A stretch of DNA of 64,000 bases from Microbacterium murale (GTDB taxonomy: Bacteria > Actinomycetota > Actinomycetes > Actinomycetales > Microbacteriaceae), in NCBI RefSeq assembly GCF_014635185.1, contig NZ_BMCM01000006.1:186001-250000 (forward strand). The letters run 5' to 3'. Both the position numbers and the translations under genes were made by a program. The notes beneath the pieces are model-generated. The model made no database searches and had not been told where the DNA came from. It saw only the letters and a list, made by a program, of their open reading frames with translations. Position 1 is the stretch's first letter. Every line of letters starts with the position of its first letter. Shown here one piece after another: positions 7,394-15,512 of the stretch.

Positions 7394-8695
7394 TCACTCG
7401 TAGCGGAGCGCCTCGACGGGATCCTTGCGTGCCGCCCGCGCGGCCGGGAGAGTCCCGGCGAGGAAGGCGACCGCCATGATCAGCAGGATGGTGAGTGCCA
7501 CAGTGAGCGGATCGAAGGCGACGATGGTCAGACCAGGAAGGTCCGAGAGCAGCGCGCTGCCGAGGAAGGTGCTCGCCGCGGTGCCGACGATCATCGCGAC
7601 CACCACGCCGATGGCGCTGCCGAGGAATCCGATGAACACTGCCTCGGTGCTGAACAGGGCGAACACGCGCCCGCTGCCCATCCCCATGGCCTTCATCAGT
7701 CCGATCTCGCGCGTGCGCTCCTGGACGGACATCAGCAGGGTGTTGACGATCCCGAATGCGGCAGCCAGCAGCGCGATGGCGGCGAACACGTTGAGCACGA
7801 GCACGATGGTGTCGATCACGGTGGTGAACGCGCCGAGCTGATCGGCGGTCGTGGTGCCGCCGAAGCCGGCATCCGCCAGTCGTTCCTTCAGCTGGTCGAT
7901 CTGAGTGGTCGTGAGGTCTTCGTCGAACCAGGCTGTCGCCTGAGTCCACCGATCCAACTGGTCGGCCGGCAGCCCGGTGCTCTGCAGTTGGTAGAGGTCG
8001 TCTTCGAGCGCGTGGTTTGCGACGAGCCCCGTGCCGCTGGCTGCGGCGAGCGCTTCTTCTGCGACTCCGACGATCGTGACTTCGACGCCGTGCTGAGCGA
8101 ACGCGCCGTCGGTGAGGGCGAGCGTCAGGGGCTGGCCTATCGCGGCGTCGGCGTCGGCGAAGCCGAGCGGTTCGACGAAGCTGACCGGGATCGTGACCTG
8201 CAGTTCGGCGCTGTCGTCGTCGGGCTCAGCCCCGGCCGCCAGTTGCACGCTCTGCCCCGCGACCAGCGCGCCGAGCGTGGCGACATACGGGGTGCCGTCC
8301 TCGTGCTGCACGTAGTCGAGCTGCACCGACTTGACCGGTTCGACCTCGAGGATGCCGTCGACCTCACCGATCGCCTGGATGTCAGCATCCGTCATCAGCG
8401 TGACAGAACTCTGCGCCGGGCCGTTGCCGGTGAGAACAGAGTTCGGGTCGTACTCCCTCGGACCGGTGTCAGTGGGATCCGCGGAGGCATCGCCGGTCTT
8501 GGTGACGGTCATCACGTCGGCGGCGCCGATGCCGGCGACGGTGTCGTCGATGTATCGGTTGATGCCGGTGCCGAGCCCACTGGTGAGGGTGAGCGTGAAT
8601 GCTCCGACGAAGATCGCCAGCACAGTGAGAGTCGTTCGCGCTCGGGAGCGGAACGTGTTCGCGATCGCCGTGCCGATCAGGTCGCCGGCGTTCAT
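7394..8695 (-). CDS. ABC transporter permease (MacB/FtsX type)
   Basis: 433 residues. One N-terminal membrane helix (LTVLAIFVGAFTLTLTSGLG, about 23-42) is followed by a large extracytoplasmic MacB-like periplasmic core domain of about 250 residues, then three C-terminal helices with an FtsX domain (FAAIALLAAAFGIVNTLLMS and TREIGLMKAMG between helices). This is the MacB/LolCDE type VII architecture, which uses mechanotransmission rather than a substrate channel. The start overlaps the ATPase stop by 4 bp (ATGA). Substrates can be peptides, antibiotics or lipoproteins; none can be assigned. Confidence 0.9.
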   Translation of the reverse strand: MNAGDLIGTAIANTFRSRARTTLTVLAIFVGAFTLTLTSGLGTGINRYIDDTVAGIGAADVMTVTKTGDASADPTDTGPREYDPNSVLTGNGPAQSSVTLMTDADIQAIGEVDGILEVEPVKSVQLDYVQHEDGTPYVATLGALVAGQSVQLAAGAEPDDDSAELQVTIPVSFVEPLGFADADAAIGQPLTLALTDGAFAQHGVEVTIVGVAEEALAAASGTGLVANHALEDDLYQLQSTGLPADQLDRWTQATAWFDEDLTTTQIDQLKERLADAGFGGTTTADQLGAFTTVIDTIVLVLNVFAAIALLAAAFGIVNTLLMSVQERTREIGLMKAMGMGSGRVFALFSTEAVFIGFLGSAIGVVVAMIVGTAASTFLGSALLSDLPGLTIVAFDPLTVALTILLIMAVAFLAGTLPAARAARKDPVEALRYE

Positions 8696-9414
8696 GCCGC
8701 CGCCTGCTCGCCGTCGACGATCACGCCGTCGCGGATGTGGATGCGCCGGTCGCAGCGAGCGGCGAGCTCTTCGTCGTGGGTGACGATGACGAGGGTGATG
8801 CCCTGCTCACGGTTGAGCGCGAACAGGATGTCCTCGACCACACGGCCGGTGTTGCTGTCGAGGTTTCCGGTGGGCTCGTCGGCGAAGATGATCCGCGGGT
8901 CATTGACCAGGGCGCGTGCGATCACGACCCGCTGCTTCTGTCCTCCGGAGAGATCGATCGCCTTGTTCTTCGCCTTGTCGCCGAGCTCGAGCTGCTCGAG
9001 AGCATTCATTGCCCGGTCGCGACGAGCGCGTCGCCCGACACCGGCGATCTTCAACGGCAGCGTCACATTCTCGAGCGCGGTCTGACTGCCGGTGAGGAAG
9101 AACTGCTGGAACACGAAGCCGAAGGTCTTGTTCCGAGCCCCGTTCAGCCGCTTTCCTCGCAGGTTCCGCGTGTCCTGGTTATCGAGGAACACGGTCCCTT
9201 CACTCGGCTGATCCAGTAGCGCGAGCACGTGCATCAGCGTGGATTTTCCGGAGCCGCTCTTGCCGACGATCGCGATGCTCTCCCCCTCGCGGATGTCGAG
9301 GCTGACGCCACGCAACGCGTCGAACCTGTTCGGGCCGCGCCCGTACGTCTTGTGCAGATCGCGGACGGAAAGGATCGGTGCGCTTCGGTCTTCGACCGTC
9401 GCCGGATATGTCAC
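8692..9414 (-). CDS. ABC transporter ATP-binding protein (MacB/LolD type)
   Basis: 240 residues. Walker A GKSGSGKST, Q-loop FVFQQFFL, signature LSGGQKQR, Walker B IIFADEPTGNLD and a switch histidine in IVTHDEEL are all present. DEPTGNLD is typical of the LolD/MacB ATPase group. GTG at 9414 is chosen because AAGAGGAG lies 5-6 bp upstream; the ATG at 9441 would place that ribosome-binding site inside the gene. It pairs with the downstream permease and is divergent from the histidine kinase operon, which probably controls it in response to envelope stress or antimicrobial peptides. Confidence 0.92.
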   Translation of the reverse strand: MTYPATVEDRSAPILSVRDLHKTYGRGPNRFDALRGVSLDIREGESIAIVGKSGSGKSTLMHVLALLDQPSEGTVFLDNQDTRNLRGKRLNGARNKTFGFVFQQFFLTGSQTALENVTLPLKIAGVGRRARRDRAMNALEQLELGDKAKNKAIDLSGGQKQRVVIARALVNDPRIIFADEPTGNLDSNTGRVVEDILFALNREQGITLVIVTHDEELAARCDRRIHIRDGVIVDGEQAAA

Positions 9415-9561
9415 TGGAGTCTCCTCTTGATTCGGATGCATCCAGGCTCCCTCGGAGCGGAGTGGCGGCGCGTCGCCCCAGCAGGGCAGCTGCGTACCCC
9501 GAATGGGGTATCTCGGGCCCGAAGCTGCAGAAGCGGCACCGTCCGGTTCGATAATGGGAGC

Positions 9562-10743
9562 ATGCGCAGCGCACCAGCACCGGAGGGCTCGGCTGTGCGC
9601 GCCCGGATACCGGGATGGGCGAGAGATCTCATCGCGGCCGCGGTGGTGCTGGTGACGTCATTCGGGCCTCTGATGCGATTCACCGACGGCCTCTCGCCCG
9701 TCGGCTGGATCGTCGTCGGCCTCCCGGTCGCGCTCATGTTCGTGCGCCGCCGATATCCGTGGGCCGTGCTCGTCGCATGCGTTGCGTGCTTCGTCGTCGT
9801 ATCCCTGACGCTCATGCTCACGCCGTTCTCGGCCCTGCCGACGGGCCTCGCGGTGTTCACAATCGCCACCCGCACGAATCGCCGGACGATCGTCATCACC
9901 GTGCTCTGCGTGCTCGCAGTGATGATCCCAGCATCCGTCTTCCACGAGTGGGCATCTCTGCATCCGCTGACGATGCTCGTGCTGGTGATGGTGGGCTTCT
10001 TCGCCGCCGCCGGTGACGCGATCAGATCTCGCCGGGCCTACATCGACGAGATCACCCAGCGGGCGGTGCAGGCGGAGCAGACGCGCGAGGCCGAGGCCTC
10101 GCGGCGCGTGGCGGAGGACCGGCTCCGCATCGCACGGGATCTGCACGACACGGTCGCCCACCAGATCTCGGTGATCAATCTGCACGCCGCCGTCGCCAGC
10201 CGTGCCATCGACGACGATCCGGATGCTGCCAAGTCCGCTCTGACGACCGTCAGCACGGCATCGAGGCGCGTGCTCAGCGAGATCGGCGACCTGCTCTCGA
10301 CGCTGAGGGCGCCCGATGAGTCGCAGTCGCTCGTTCCCACACCGGGCCTGGGCATGGTGGGCGCGCTCATCGACGAGTTCGAAGCATCCGGGTTGCACGT
10401 CACCGCTCGAATCGAGGGCGAGCTCACCGACCTGCCGGCCGCCGTGGATCTGGCCGGCTACCGGCTGGTGCAGGAGGCGCTCACGAACGCCCACAAGCAC
10501 GGCTCCGTACCGCGCGCCCACGTCTGGATCGAGCGCGAAGAAGGCGCGCTCCGCCTCGTCATCACGAATCCGACGTCGAGCAATGCTTCCGCCGGCGAAG
10601 CTTCCGCGGGGCATGGGCTGCTCGGCATCCGCGAGCGGGTCACCGGCGTGGGCGGATCGCTCAGTACTGGCCGCGACGGCGGCACGTTCCGGGTCGACGC
10701 GTTCATCCCGCTCGCCGTCGAAGTGCCGCAGGCGCCCGCATGA
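9562..10743 (+). CDS. Two-component sensor histidine kinase (NarL/LiaS-like)
   Basis: 393 residues. The sensor region has about five membrane helices (residues about 20-150) and no recognisable extracytoplasmic domain. Then come a coiled-coil-rich linker and a HisKA_3 dimerisation domain with phospho-acceptor His195 in ARDLHDTVAHQISV. The HATPase domain follows (N-box VQEALTNAHKHG, G-box GHGLLGIRERV). This 'intramembrane-sensing' layout commonly regulates adjacent ABC exporters. ATG 9562 gives a short N-terminus before helix 1. The stop overlaps the response regulator ATG (ATGA). It is divergent from the MacB-like exporter. Confidence 0.92.
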   Translation: MRSAPAPEGSAVRARIPGWARDLIAAAVVLVTSFGPLMRFTDGLSPVGWIVVGLPVALMFVRRRYPWAVLVACVACFVVVSLTLMLTPFSALPTGLAVFTIATRTNRRTIVITVLCVLAVMIPASVFHEWASLHPLTMLVLVMVGFFAAAGDAIRSRRAYIDEITQRAVQAEQTREAEASRRVAEDRLRIARDLHDTVAHQISVINLHAAVASRAIDDDPDAAKSALTTVSTASRRVLSEIGDLLSTLRAPDESQSLVPTPGLGMVGALIDEFEASGLHVTARIEGELTDLPAAVDLAGYRLVQEALTNAHKHGSVPRAHVWIEREEGALRLVITNPTSSNASAGEASAGHGLLGIRERVTGVGGSLSTGRDGGTFRVDAFIPLAVEVPQAPA

Positions 10744-11378
10744 TCCGCGTCGCGATCGCCGATGATCAGACTCTCATCCGCACCGCTGTGTCACAGTTGC
10801 TCGCGACCGAGCCCGACATCGAGGTCGTCGGCGAGGCCGACGACGGGGCGAAGGCGGTCGATCTCGCGGTGCAGTCGCATCCCGACGTCGTCCTGATGGA
10901 CATCCGGATGCCGAACATGGACGGCATCGCGGCCACCGCGAAGATCTGCCTCGACCCGACGCTGTCTTCCACTCGCGTGCTCATCCTCACCACGTTCGAG
11001 GAGGACGAGTACGTCGTCGCGGCGCTGCGTGCAGGCGCCAGCGGCTTCATCGGAAAGGGCGCCGACCCTGACGAGATCGCCCGGGCCGTGCGCGCCGTCA
11101 ATGCGGGTGACGCGCTGCTCTCGCCCGCGGCAACGCGAAGCCTGATCGGCAGGTACCTTGACGCCGATCCCGTACAGGCTCGGCACTCAACGAACGCGGA
11201 TCCCGGCATCCTCACGCCTCGCGAGACCGAGATCCTCCTTCTTGTCGCCCGCGGTCTCTCCAACGACGAGATCGCCGCTGCCCTCTACATCTCCGCCCAC
11301 ACCGCGAAGACCCACGTCAAGCGCATCATGGCGAAGATCGGCGCGCATGACCGCGCCTCGATGCGCACCGGGGAGTAG
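10740..11378 (+). CDS. LuxR/NarL-family response regulator, C-terminus apparently truncated
   Basis: 212 residues. The receiver domain has acidic pocket residues D8-D9, phospho-acceptor D54 in VVLMDIRMP, Thr in LILTTFEED and a lysine in IGKGADP. The C-terminal GerE HTH reads LTPRETEILLLVARGLSNDEI then TAKTHVKRIMAKIGAHDRAS. Homologues continue with a last helix of about 10-14 residues (VVLAYESGLV type); here the reading frame turns into MRTGE and stops. The change occurs at about 11361, exactly where the convergent DUF302-like gene also loses homology. It is the partner of the upstream kinase; whether the shortened HTH still binds DNA is unclear. Confidence 0.88.
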   Translation: MIRVAIADDQTLIRTAVSQLLATEPDIEVVGEADDGAKAVDLAVQSHPDVVLMDIRMPNMDGIAATAKICLDPTLSSTRVLILTTFEEDEYVVAALRAGASGFIGKGADPDEIARAVRAVNAGDALLSPAATRSLIGRYLDADPVQARHSTNADPGILTPRETEILLLVARGLSNDEIAAALYISAHTAKTHVKRIMAKIGAHDRASMRTGE

Positions 11379-11713
11379 AGCATCGCACCCGGGTCGTGAC
11401 GGAAGAGCCGAGCCGCGATGGCGTGGTGCGCGATCATCCAGACCACGCTGCGGTCGGTGCTGCCCGCGTGTCGCATGATGTCGCTCGGATGCGACGTCAA
11501 GGCCCGCACGAATCCGCTCGGCGCCTCCCACTGCAGGCCGCGCACGAACCGCGACCAGTCACCGCCGTACAGCTCTGCCAGCGTCTCGTCATCCGAGAGC
11601 GCAGGCACTGCCTCTTCGAACGCCGCAACCAGTGCGTCGAACTGCGCGTTCGTCTCGATCCGGATGCGACGCCCCGCGTGTTCGAAAACCGTCTCTCGCG
11701 CGTCGTAGCTCAC
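11285..11713 (-). pseudogene. DUF302-like protein, 3' truncated
   Basis: The first 117 residues resemble actinobacterial DUF302 proteins, especially VVWMIAHHAIAARLFRHDPGA followed by MLYSPVR. In the family this motif is followed by about 60 more residues (a YEDADG-type strand and a C-terminal helix). Here the frame instead continues as IEARSCAPIFAMM and further residues, which is simply the antisense of the response regulator gene, and stops at 11285. The loss of similarity at about 11363 coincides with the truncation of the convergent response regulator. I therefore treat it as a gene remnant made by one deletion. The family has no settled function. Confidence 0.65.
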
Positions 11714-11848
11714 TCAGCTATTCTCGCAGCGCGAACCCGGGGCCAGATTGATCGACGCGAAGATATGGGTGAGCGCGGCGATACGACTGCGGCCGCCCAG
11801 GCAGTAGCAGCCGATTCGGTCGCGAACAATTGTGCTCGCGAGTGCCGC

Positions 11849-12292
11849 CTACGCGAGTGCTGGCGTGAAGCGAAGCACGTTTGTCTCCCGCGGCACGAAT
11901 CCGACGGATTCGTACAGTCGCAGTGCGGACTCGCGCGACGGTCGTGACGTGAGATCGAGGGTGCGCAGTCCGCGATCGGTCGCGAGTTCTGTCATCCGCA
12001 GGAGCAGTGCTCGGGCAATCCCCTTCCCCCGCATCGCCTCGTCGACCACCACGTCGTCTACATGTCCCCGCACTCCCGACGGCAGAGGGAACGTCACGAG
12101 CGTTGCGGCACCGACGATTCGTCCACCATCCCGCACCACGAGCAACTCAGTTGCATCATGGGTGACGATCGTCGCCAGGCGGGCCCGGTCGAAGATCGCC
12201 GTCGCCGACAACTGCCCGAGAAGATGCTCAAGATCGGACGCGTCGGCATCGGTGACGGACACAAGAACTTCGACGACAGGTAGCGCGCTCAT
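11849..12292 (-). CDS. GNAT family N-acetyltransferase
   Basis: 147 residues. The acetyl-CoA binding core is visible as VDDVVVDEAMRGKGIARALLLRM (about residues 79-101), with the Q/RxxGxG/A motif RGKGIA, then TLDLTSRPSRESALRLYESVGFVPRET, the usual C-terminal half of small-molecule GNATs. ATG 12292 gives the compact MSALPVVEVLVS start; an upstream start at 12331 adds 13 atypical residues. The substrate is unknown. The 135 bp between its stop and the DUF302-like remnant show no feature. Confidence 0.88.
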   Translation of the reverse strand: MSALPVVEVLVSVTDADASDLEHLLGQLSATAIFDRARLATIVTHDATELLVVRDGGRIVGAATLVTFPLPSGVRGHVDDVVVDEAMRGKGIARALLLRMTELATDRGLRTLDLTSRPSRESALRLYESVGFVPRETNVLRFTPALA

Positions 12293-12412
12293 CTCGACAA
12301 GATAGCGGCCAGAGCCGAGAGCGGTGAACACACCGACAACGTCACTTCTTGATGAGTTCGCCGGCGTGGCCGTTCGACTGCCGGGAGCACCGTCCTCGAT
12401 TCGTCGGTCAGG

Positions 12413-13021
12413 TCACGATTCTCCATACGACGCCTCGGTGAGCATCTTCGCGCGCGCATCGGGAACGCCCAGCATGAGAAGACTCGTTATTGCTGCCGCT
12501 TGGCTACTGATGCTTGATCCGGCAAGGCTGCTGTCCGCGAGGGCGAACACGGCAGCGAAAGCGACTTGGCTGAGGACGGTCGCGGGCAGATGCCGGCCGA
12601 AGCCTCCAGTGTCTTGACCCTCTTGGACCAGTTCGGCCAGGGCCCGGTCCACTGGCCCTAAAACGGCGTGAATCTCTTCGCCATACTCGCCGCGTCGGAG
12701 TGCCAGTAGCACTCGGTATCGGTGTGCCACAGGCCAGAGGTATTCGATGAAGCCCACCCAGATCGCCTCAGGAGCTCGTCCGGGGACTTTAATCGAATCG
12801 AGAGCGGAGGCGATCTCGTCCACTGCCTGGTGTGCAAGAGTCTGCACGAGGACGGAGCGGGTGGGGAAGTAGCCGTAGACAGTGCGGCGGACCACCCTTG
12901 CGGCGGCAGCGATATCGGCCATGCCCGCGTCCGGGTTCCGCCCCAGGACTTCGAGTGCGACGTCGAGAATACGCCTGCTGGTCTCCTCCATGGCATGTGC
13001 CCGGGCGGTATCAGTCTGCAT
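12413..13021 (-). CDS. TetR family transcriptional regulator
   Basis: 202 residues. The HTH is TSRRILDVALEVLGRNPDAG followed by MADIAAAARVVRRTVYGYFPTRSVLVQTL, typical of TetR; the ligand domain is unassigned. ATG 13021 is preferred to that at 13093, since the longer form would translate the operator repeats. It is divergent from the epoxide hydrolase. Three strongly similar inverted repeats in the gap are the probable binding sites, so it is expected to repress the hydrolase and itself, perhaps responding to an epoxide or aromatic compound. Confidence 0.88.
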   Translation of the reverse strand: MQTDTARAHAMEETSRRILDVALEVLGRNPDAGMADIAAAARVVRRTVYGYFPTRSVLVQTLAHQAVDEIASALDSIKVPGRAPEAIWVGFIEYLWPVAHRYRVLLALRRGEYGEEIHAVLGPVDRALAELVQEGQDTGGFGRHLPATVLSQVAFAAVFALADSSLAGSSISSQAAAITSLLMLGVPDARAKMLTEASYGES

Positions 13022-13031
13022 GTCCTCAGTA

Positions 13032-13107
13032 TTGCACAAGGGTGTGCAACGAGATAGAGTGCACACCAGTGTGCATTGCGCACGCGTGTGCAATGAGTTG
13101 TTGCACG
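13032..13107. promoter_or_regulatory. Triple TetR-type operator
   Basis: Three inverted repeats share the consensus TTGCACA-N4-TGTGCAA: 13032-13049 (perfect 7-bp arms, spacer AGGG), 13059-13076 (inner 6 bp perfect, spacer CCAG) and 13076-13093 (one mismatch, spacer CGCG). A further half-site TTGCACG lies at 13101-13107. Start-to-start distances are 27 and 17 bp, so sites 2 and 3 touch. They fill the gap between the divergent TetR and epoxide hydrolase genes. Confidence 0.8.
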
Positions 13108-13135
13108 GACAGATTCGAGTCCGGGAGTCCAGATC

Positions 13136-14295
13136 ATGACTGATTCAACGCCAGCGAGCTCAGCCCTCATTCGCCCCTTTGCGGTCGCCGTCAGCGAGGC
13201 GGAGATCAAGGATCTGAAGGAGCGGCTCTCGAGGACGCGGTGGCCGAGTCCGGAGACCGTCCCTGACTGGTCGCAGGGCGTCCGCGTCGAGAACGCGCAG
13301 TCGCTCATCCGATACTGGGAGCAGGAGTACGACTGGCGTCGTTTCGAGAACGAACTCAACCGTCATCCCCAGTTCCTGACAGAGATCGACGGAGTGGACA
13401 TCCACTTCATCCATGTCAGATCGAAGAACCCCAATGCATTGCCGCTCATCTTGACGCACGGTTGGCCTGGCTCGATCGCCGAGTTCCTGAAGCTGATCGA
13501 CCCCCTGACCGACCCGGTGGCATTTGGTGGCAGCGTCGAGGATTCGTTCGACGTCGTGATTCCCTCACTGCCCGGCTTCGGATTCTCCGGCAAGCCGACC
13601 GAGACGGGATGGAATGTCATCCGTATCGCCAAGGCATGGACAGCCCTCATGAATCGCCTCGGCTACACGCATTGGGTCGCGCAGGGCGGCGACTGGGGTC
13701 CCGCCATCACCACCACCCTCGGGGCTCTGCAGCCCGACGGCCTGCTCGGGATTCACCTCAACAGCCAATACGCCTTCCCCTCCCAGATCCCCGACACGCT
13801 CTCACCCGAAGAGCAAAAGGCCCTGGACACGCTCGTCCTGTACAACGGCGACATGGGCGGAGCGAACCACCTTCAAGGCACGAAGCCCGAACCCTCGGAA
13901 TCGCTCTGGCGGACTCGCCGGCTGGCCAGGCGGCCTGGATTTACGAGAAGTTCCAATCCAAAACCGACAACAACGGGCTCGCCGAAGACGCCCTCACCAC
14001 CGATGAGATCCTCGACGCGATCTCGCTGTACTGGTTCACCAACAGTGCCGCATCGTCAGCTCGCATCTATTGGGAGAACAAGAGCAGCAGTATGGCTGGA
14101 CCGCGCCTGACTCTGCCGGTCGCGGTGACGGTGTTCCCCCGCGACATTCCCCTTCTGCCACGAACCTGGATCGAAAAGAAGTACACCAACCTGCTCCACT
14201 ACGCCAAGGCGGCCAAAGGCGGACACTACGCGGCAATGGAGCAGCCTGACTTCCTGGTCAGCGAAATCCGAGCTGGGCTGAGGAGCCTCCGGTGA
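13136..14295 (+). pseudogene. Epoxide hydrolase family alpha/beta hydrolase, frameshifted
   Basis: The first frame (13136 onward) has the epoxide hydrolase N-terminal lid domain (IKDLKERLSRTRWP, WRRFENELNRHPQF), the oxyanion motif HGWPGS and nucleophile Asp in QGGDWGPAI. At about 13888-13892 similarity passes to the next frame, which continues TLGIALADSPAGQAAWIYEK, the cap region, FPRDIPLLPR and the catalytic histidine in KGGHYAAMEQPD, ending at 14295. The junction needs one inserted nucleotide to restore KPE-TLG, so this is a -1 frameshift. Apart from it, the full length of about 386 residues is conserved. It may be a true pseudogene or a base-calling error. Confidence 0.85.
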
Positions 14296-14331
14296 GCGCT
14301 CCATCGCTCGCAAATACGAGCTGCCTCGTTC

Positions 14332-15216
14332 TTATCCCGTCGTCAGGTCCGCCACGTCGCTCAGCACGGCATCACGTGAGCGCCCGTATTTGGTAAGCAC
14401 CTCTTCGGGGGAACTGATGAGGGCCTTCCACAACGCCCACGCAGCTCCTCGCAACCATGCATCGTCCGGTAGCTCTAGCCGGTCGTGCAGTCGATCACGT
14501 TCGCGAGAACTGCAACTCAACCATGCGAAGGCCAGGTCGCAGGCGGGATCACCAACGCACGTCTGTCCGAAGTCGATAAGCGCCGCCAATTGGCCGCTGC
14601 TATCGAACAACATGTTGCCTGGCGCGACATCGCCATGGACCCACACCGGCGGCTCGGACCACACTGTGGCCACGGCCGCATCCCAGAGTGCCCGACATCC
14701 CTCAGCCTGGCGCCTGGCCAGGAGGGAGAGCCGGCCATGAATCTCCTCACCAACCGCACTGATGTGACAGCCGCGGTAAGCAGAGGCGCTCCCCGCCCAT
14801 GGGCCTCCGACCGTGTCGCAAGCCTGCAACTCCCTCAAGGCGTCGCCCAAACTACTGATGGCGCTCTCTCGCTCGCGCGTTTCAACCGCGGCCAAAGTGT
14901 GCCCCTCAATCCACTCGCGAACGGACCAAGGTCGGTTGAATGCCGCCGAGGGGGCCCCGGTCGCTACTACGCGGGGGATCGCGACGTGAAAGCTGGAGCC
15001 GAGGATCGCGAGGGTCTGCTCCTCCCGGACTAGGCCGGCGACGTAGCCGTCAGCGCTCGGGAGGCGGACAGTCATCCGGTCGCCAAGCCGGAAGGTGCGG
15101 TTGTCCCACCCCTGAACTTCCACCGGGCGGATCGGCAACTCCGACCACTGAGGGAACTGCTCCGACACGAGGGAGCGAACCAACGAAGAAGTGATCTCTT
15201 CGGAAGCGGCAGCCAT
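14332..15216 (-). CDS. Aminoglycoside phosphotransferase family protein
   Basis: 294 residues of the APH/ChoK-like kinase fold. Visible are the lysine-poor N-lobe (GWDNRTFRLGDRMTVRLPS), the linker REWIEGHTL, the catalytic loop VWVHGDVAPGNMLFD (Asp in HGD) and the metal-binding IDFGQTCVGDPACDLAFAW. It resembles the actinobacterial group annotated as aminoglycoside phosphotransferases, most of which have no proven drug substrate, so a resistance role should not be assumed. Its start codon is only 29 bp from the left target duplication of the Tn7-like element; insertion probably displaced its upstream promoter region. Confidence 0.85.
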   Translation of the reverse strand: MAAASEEITSSLVRSLVSEQFPQWSELPIRPVEVQGWDNRTFRLGDRMTVRLPSADGYVAGLVREEQTLAILGSSFHVAIPRVVATGAPSAAFNRPWSVREWIEGHTLAAVETRERESAISSLGDALRELQACDTVGGPWAGSASAYRGCHISAVGEEIHGRLSLLARRQAEGCRALWDAAVATVWSEPPVWVHGDVAPGNMLFDSSGQLAALIDFGQTCVGDPACDLAFAWLSCSSRERDRLHDRLELPDDAWLRGAAWALWKALISSPEEVLTKYGRSRDAVLSDVADLTTG

Positions 15217-15240
15217 CGCGCCAGCCTAGGGGTGATGGCC

Positions 15241-15245
15241 CTCGA
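15241..15245. repeat. Target-site duplication, left copy (CTCGA)
   Basis: Five bases CTCGA immediately outside the left TGTCC terminus; identical to 38597-38601. Confidence 0.92.
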
Positions 15246-15349
15246 TGTCCGATCTCACGAGAGTTGTCGCGAAGTGAGACGCGGCTCCTGCGGAAATACG
15301 CGGGAGCCGCGATGACATGGTGACGTGCTCTGTCTCACGAGAGTTGTCG
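15246..15349. repeat. Left end of Tn7-like element with spaced TnsB-type sites
   Basis: The terminal 24 bp (15246-15269) contain TCTCACGAGAGTTGTCG at 15253-15269; the same 17 bases recur exactly at 15333-15349. Both are inverted relative to the right-end sites. Between them, GCGAAGTGAGACG (about 15269-15281) resembles a site in the opposite orientation. The rest of the 15217-15512 gap shows no gene. The spaced layout resembles the Tn7 left end. Confidence 0.85.
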
Positions 15350-15512
15350 AAATCTTCACCAAGCAACTTTCTTCGGTGGACCTGGAGTTCCGGAGGAGTC
15401 GGATTCTGGTGGCACACTCCGGGGGCTTAAGGCGACGCCACGGAGCGAAGCGATCTTCGGTTCGATGACGTCGGGCAGTACTTCCAGCACGCTCGCACTG
15501 AGAAGATGAGGC

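Noticed and set aside
14332..15216. Aminoglycoside resistance function of the APH-like protein
   Set aside because: The kinase motifs are present, but the close relatives are mostly of unproven substrate; only the family name is supported.
15333..15349. Possible alternative left end of the transposon at the second TCTCACGAGAGTTGTCG copy
   Set aside because: It lacks the TGTCC terminus and no CTCGA matching 38597-38601 flanks it; it is better explained as an internal TnsB site.
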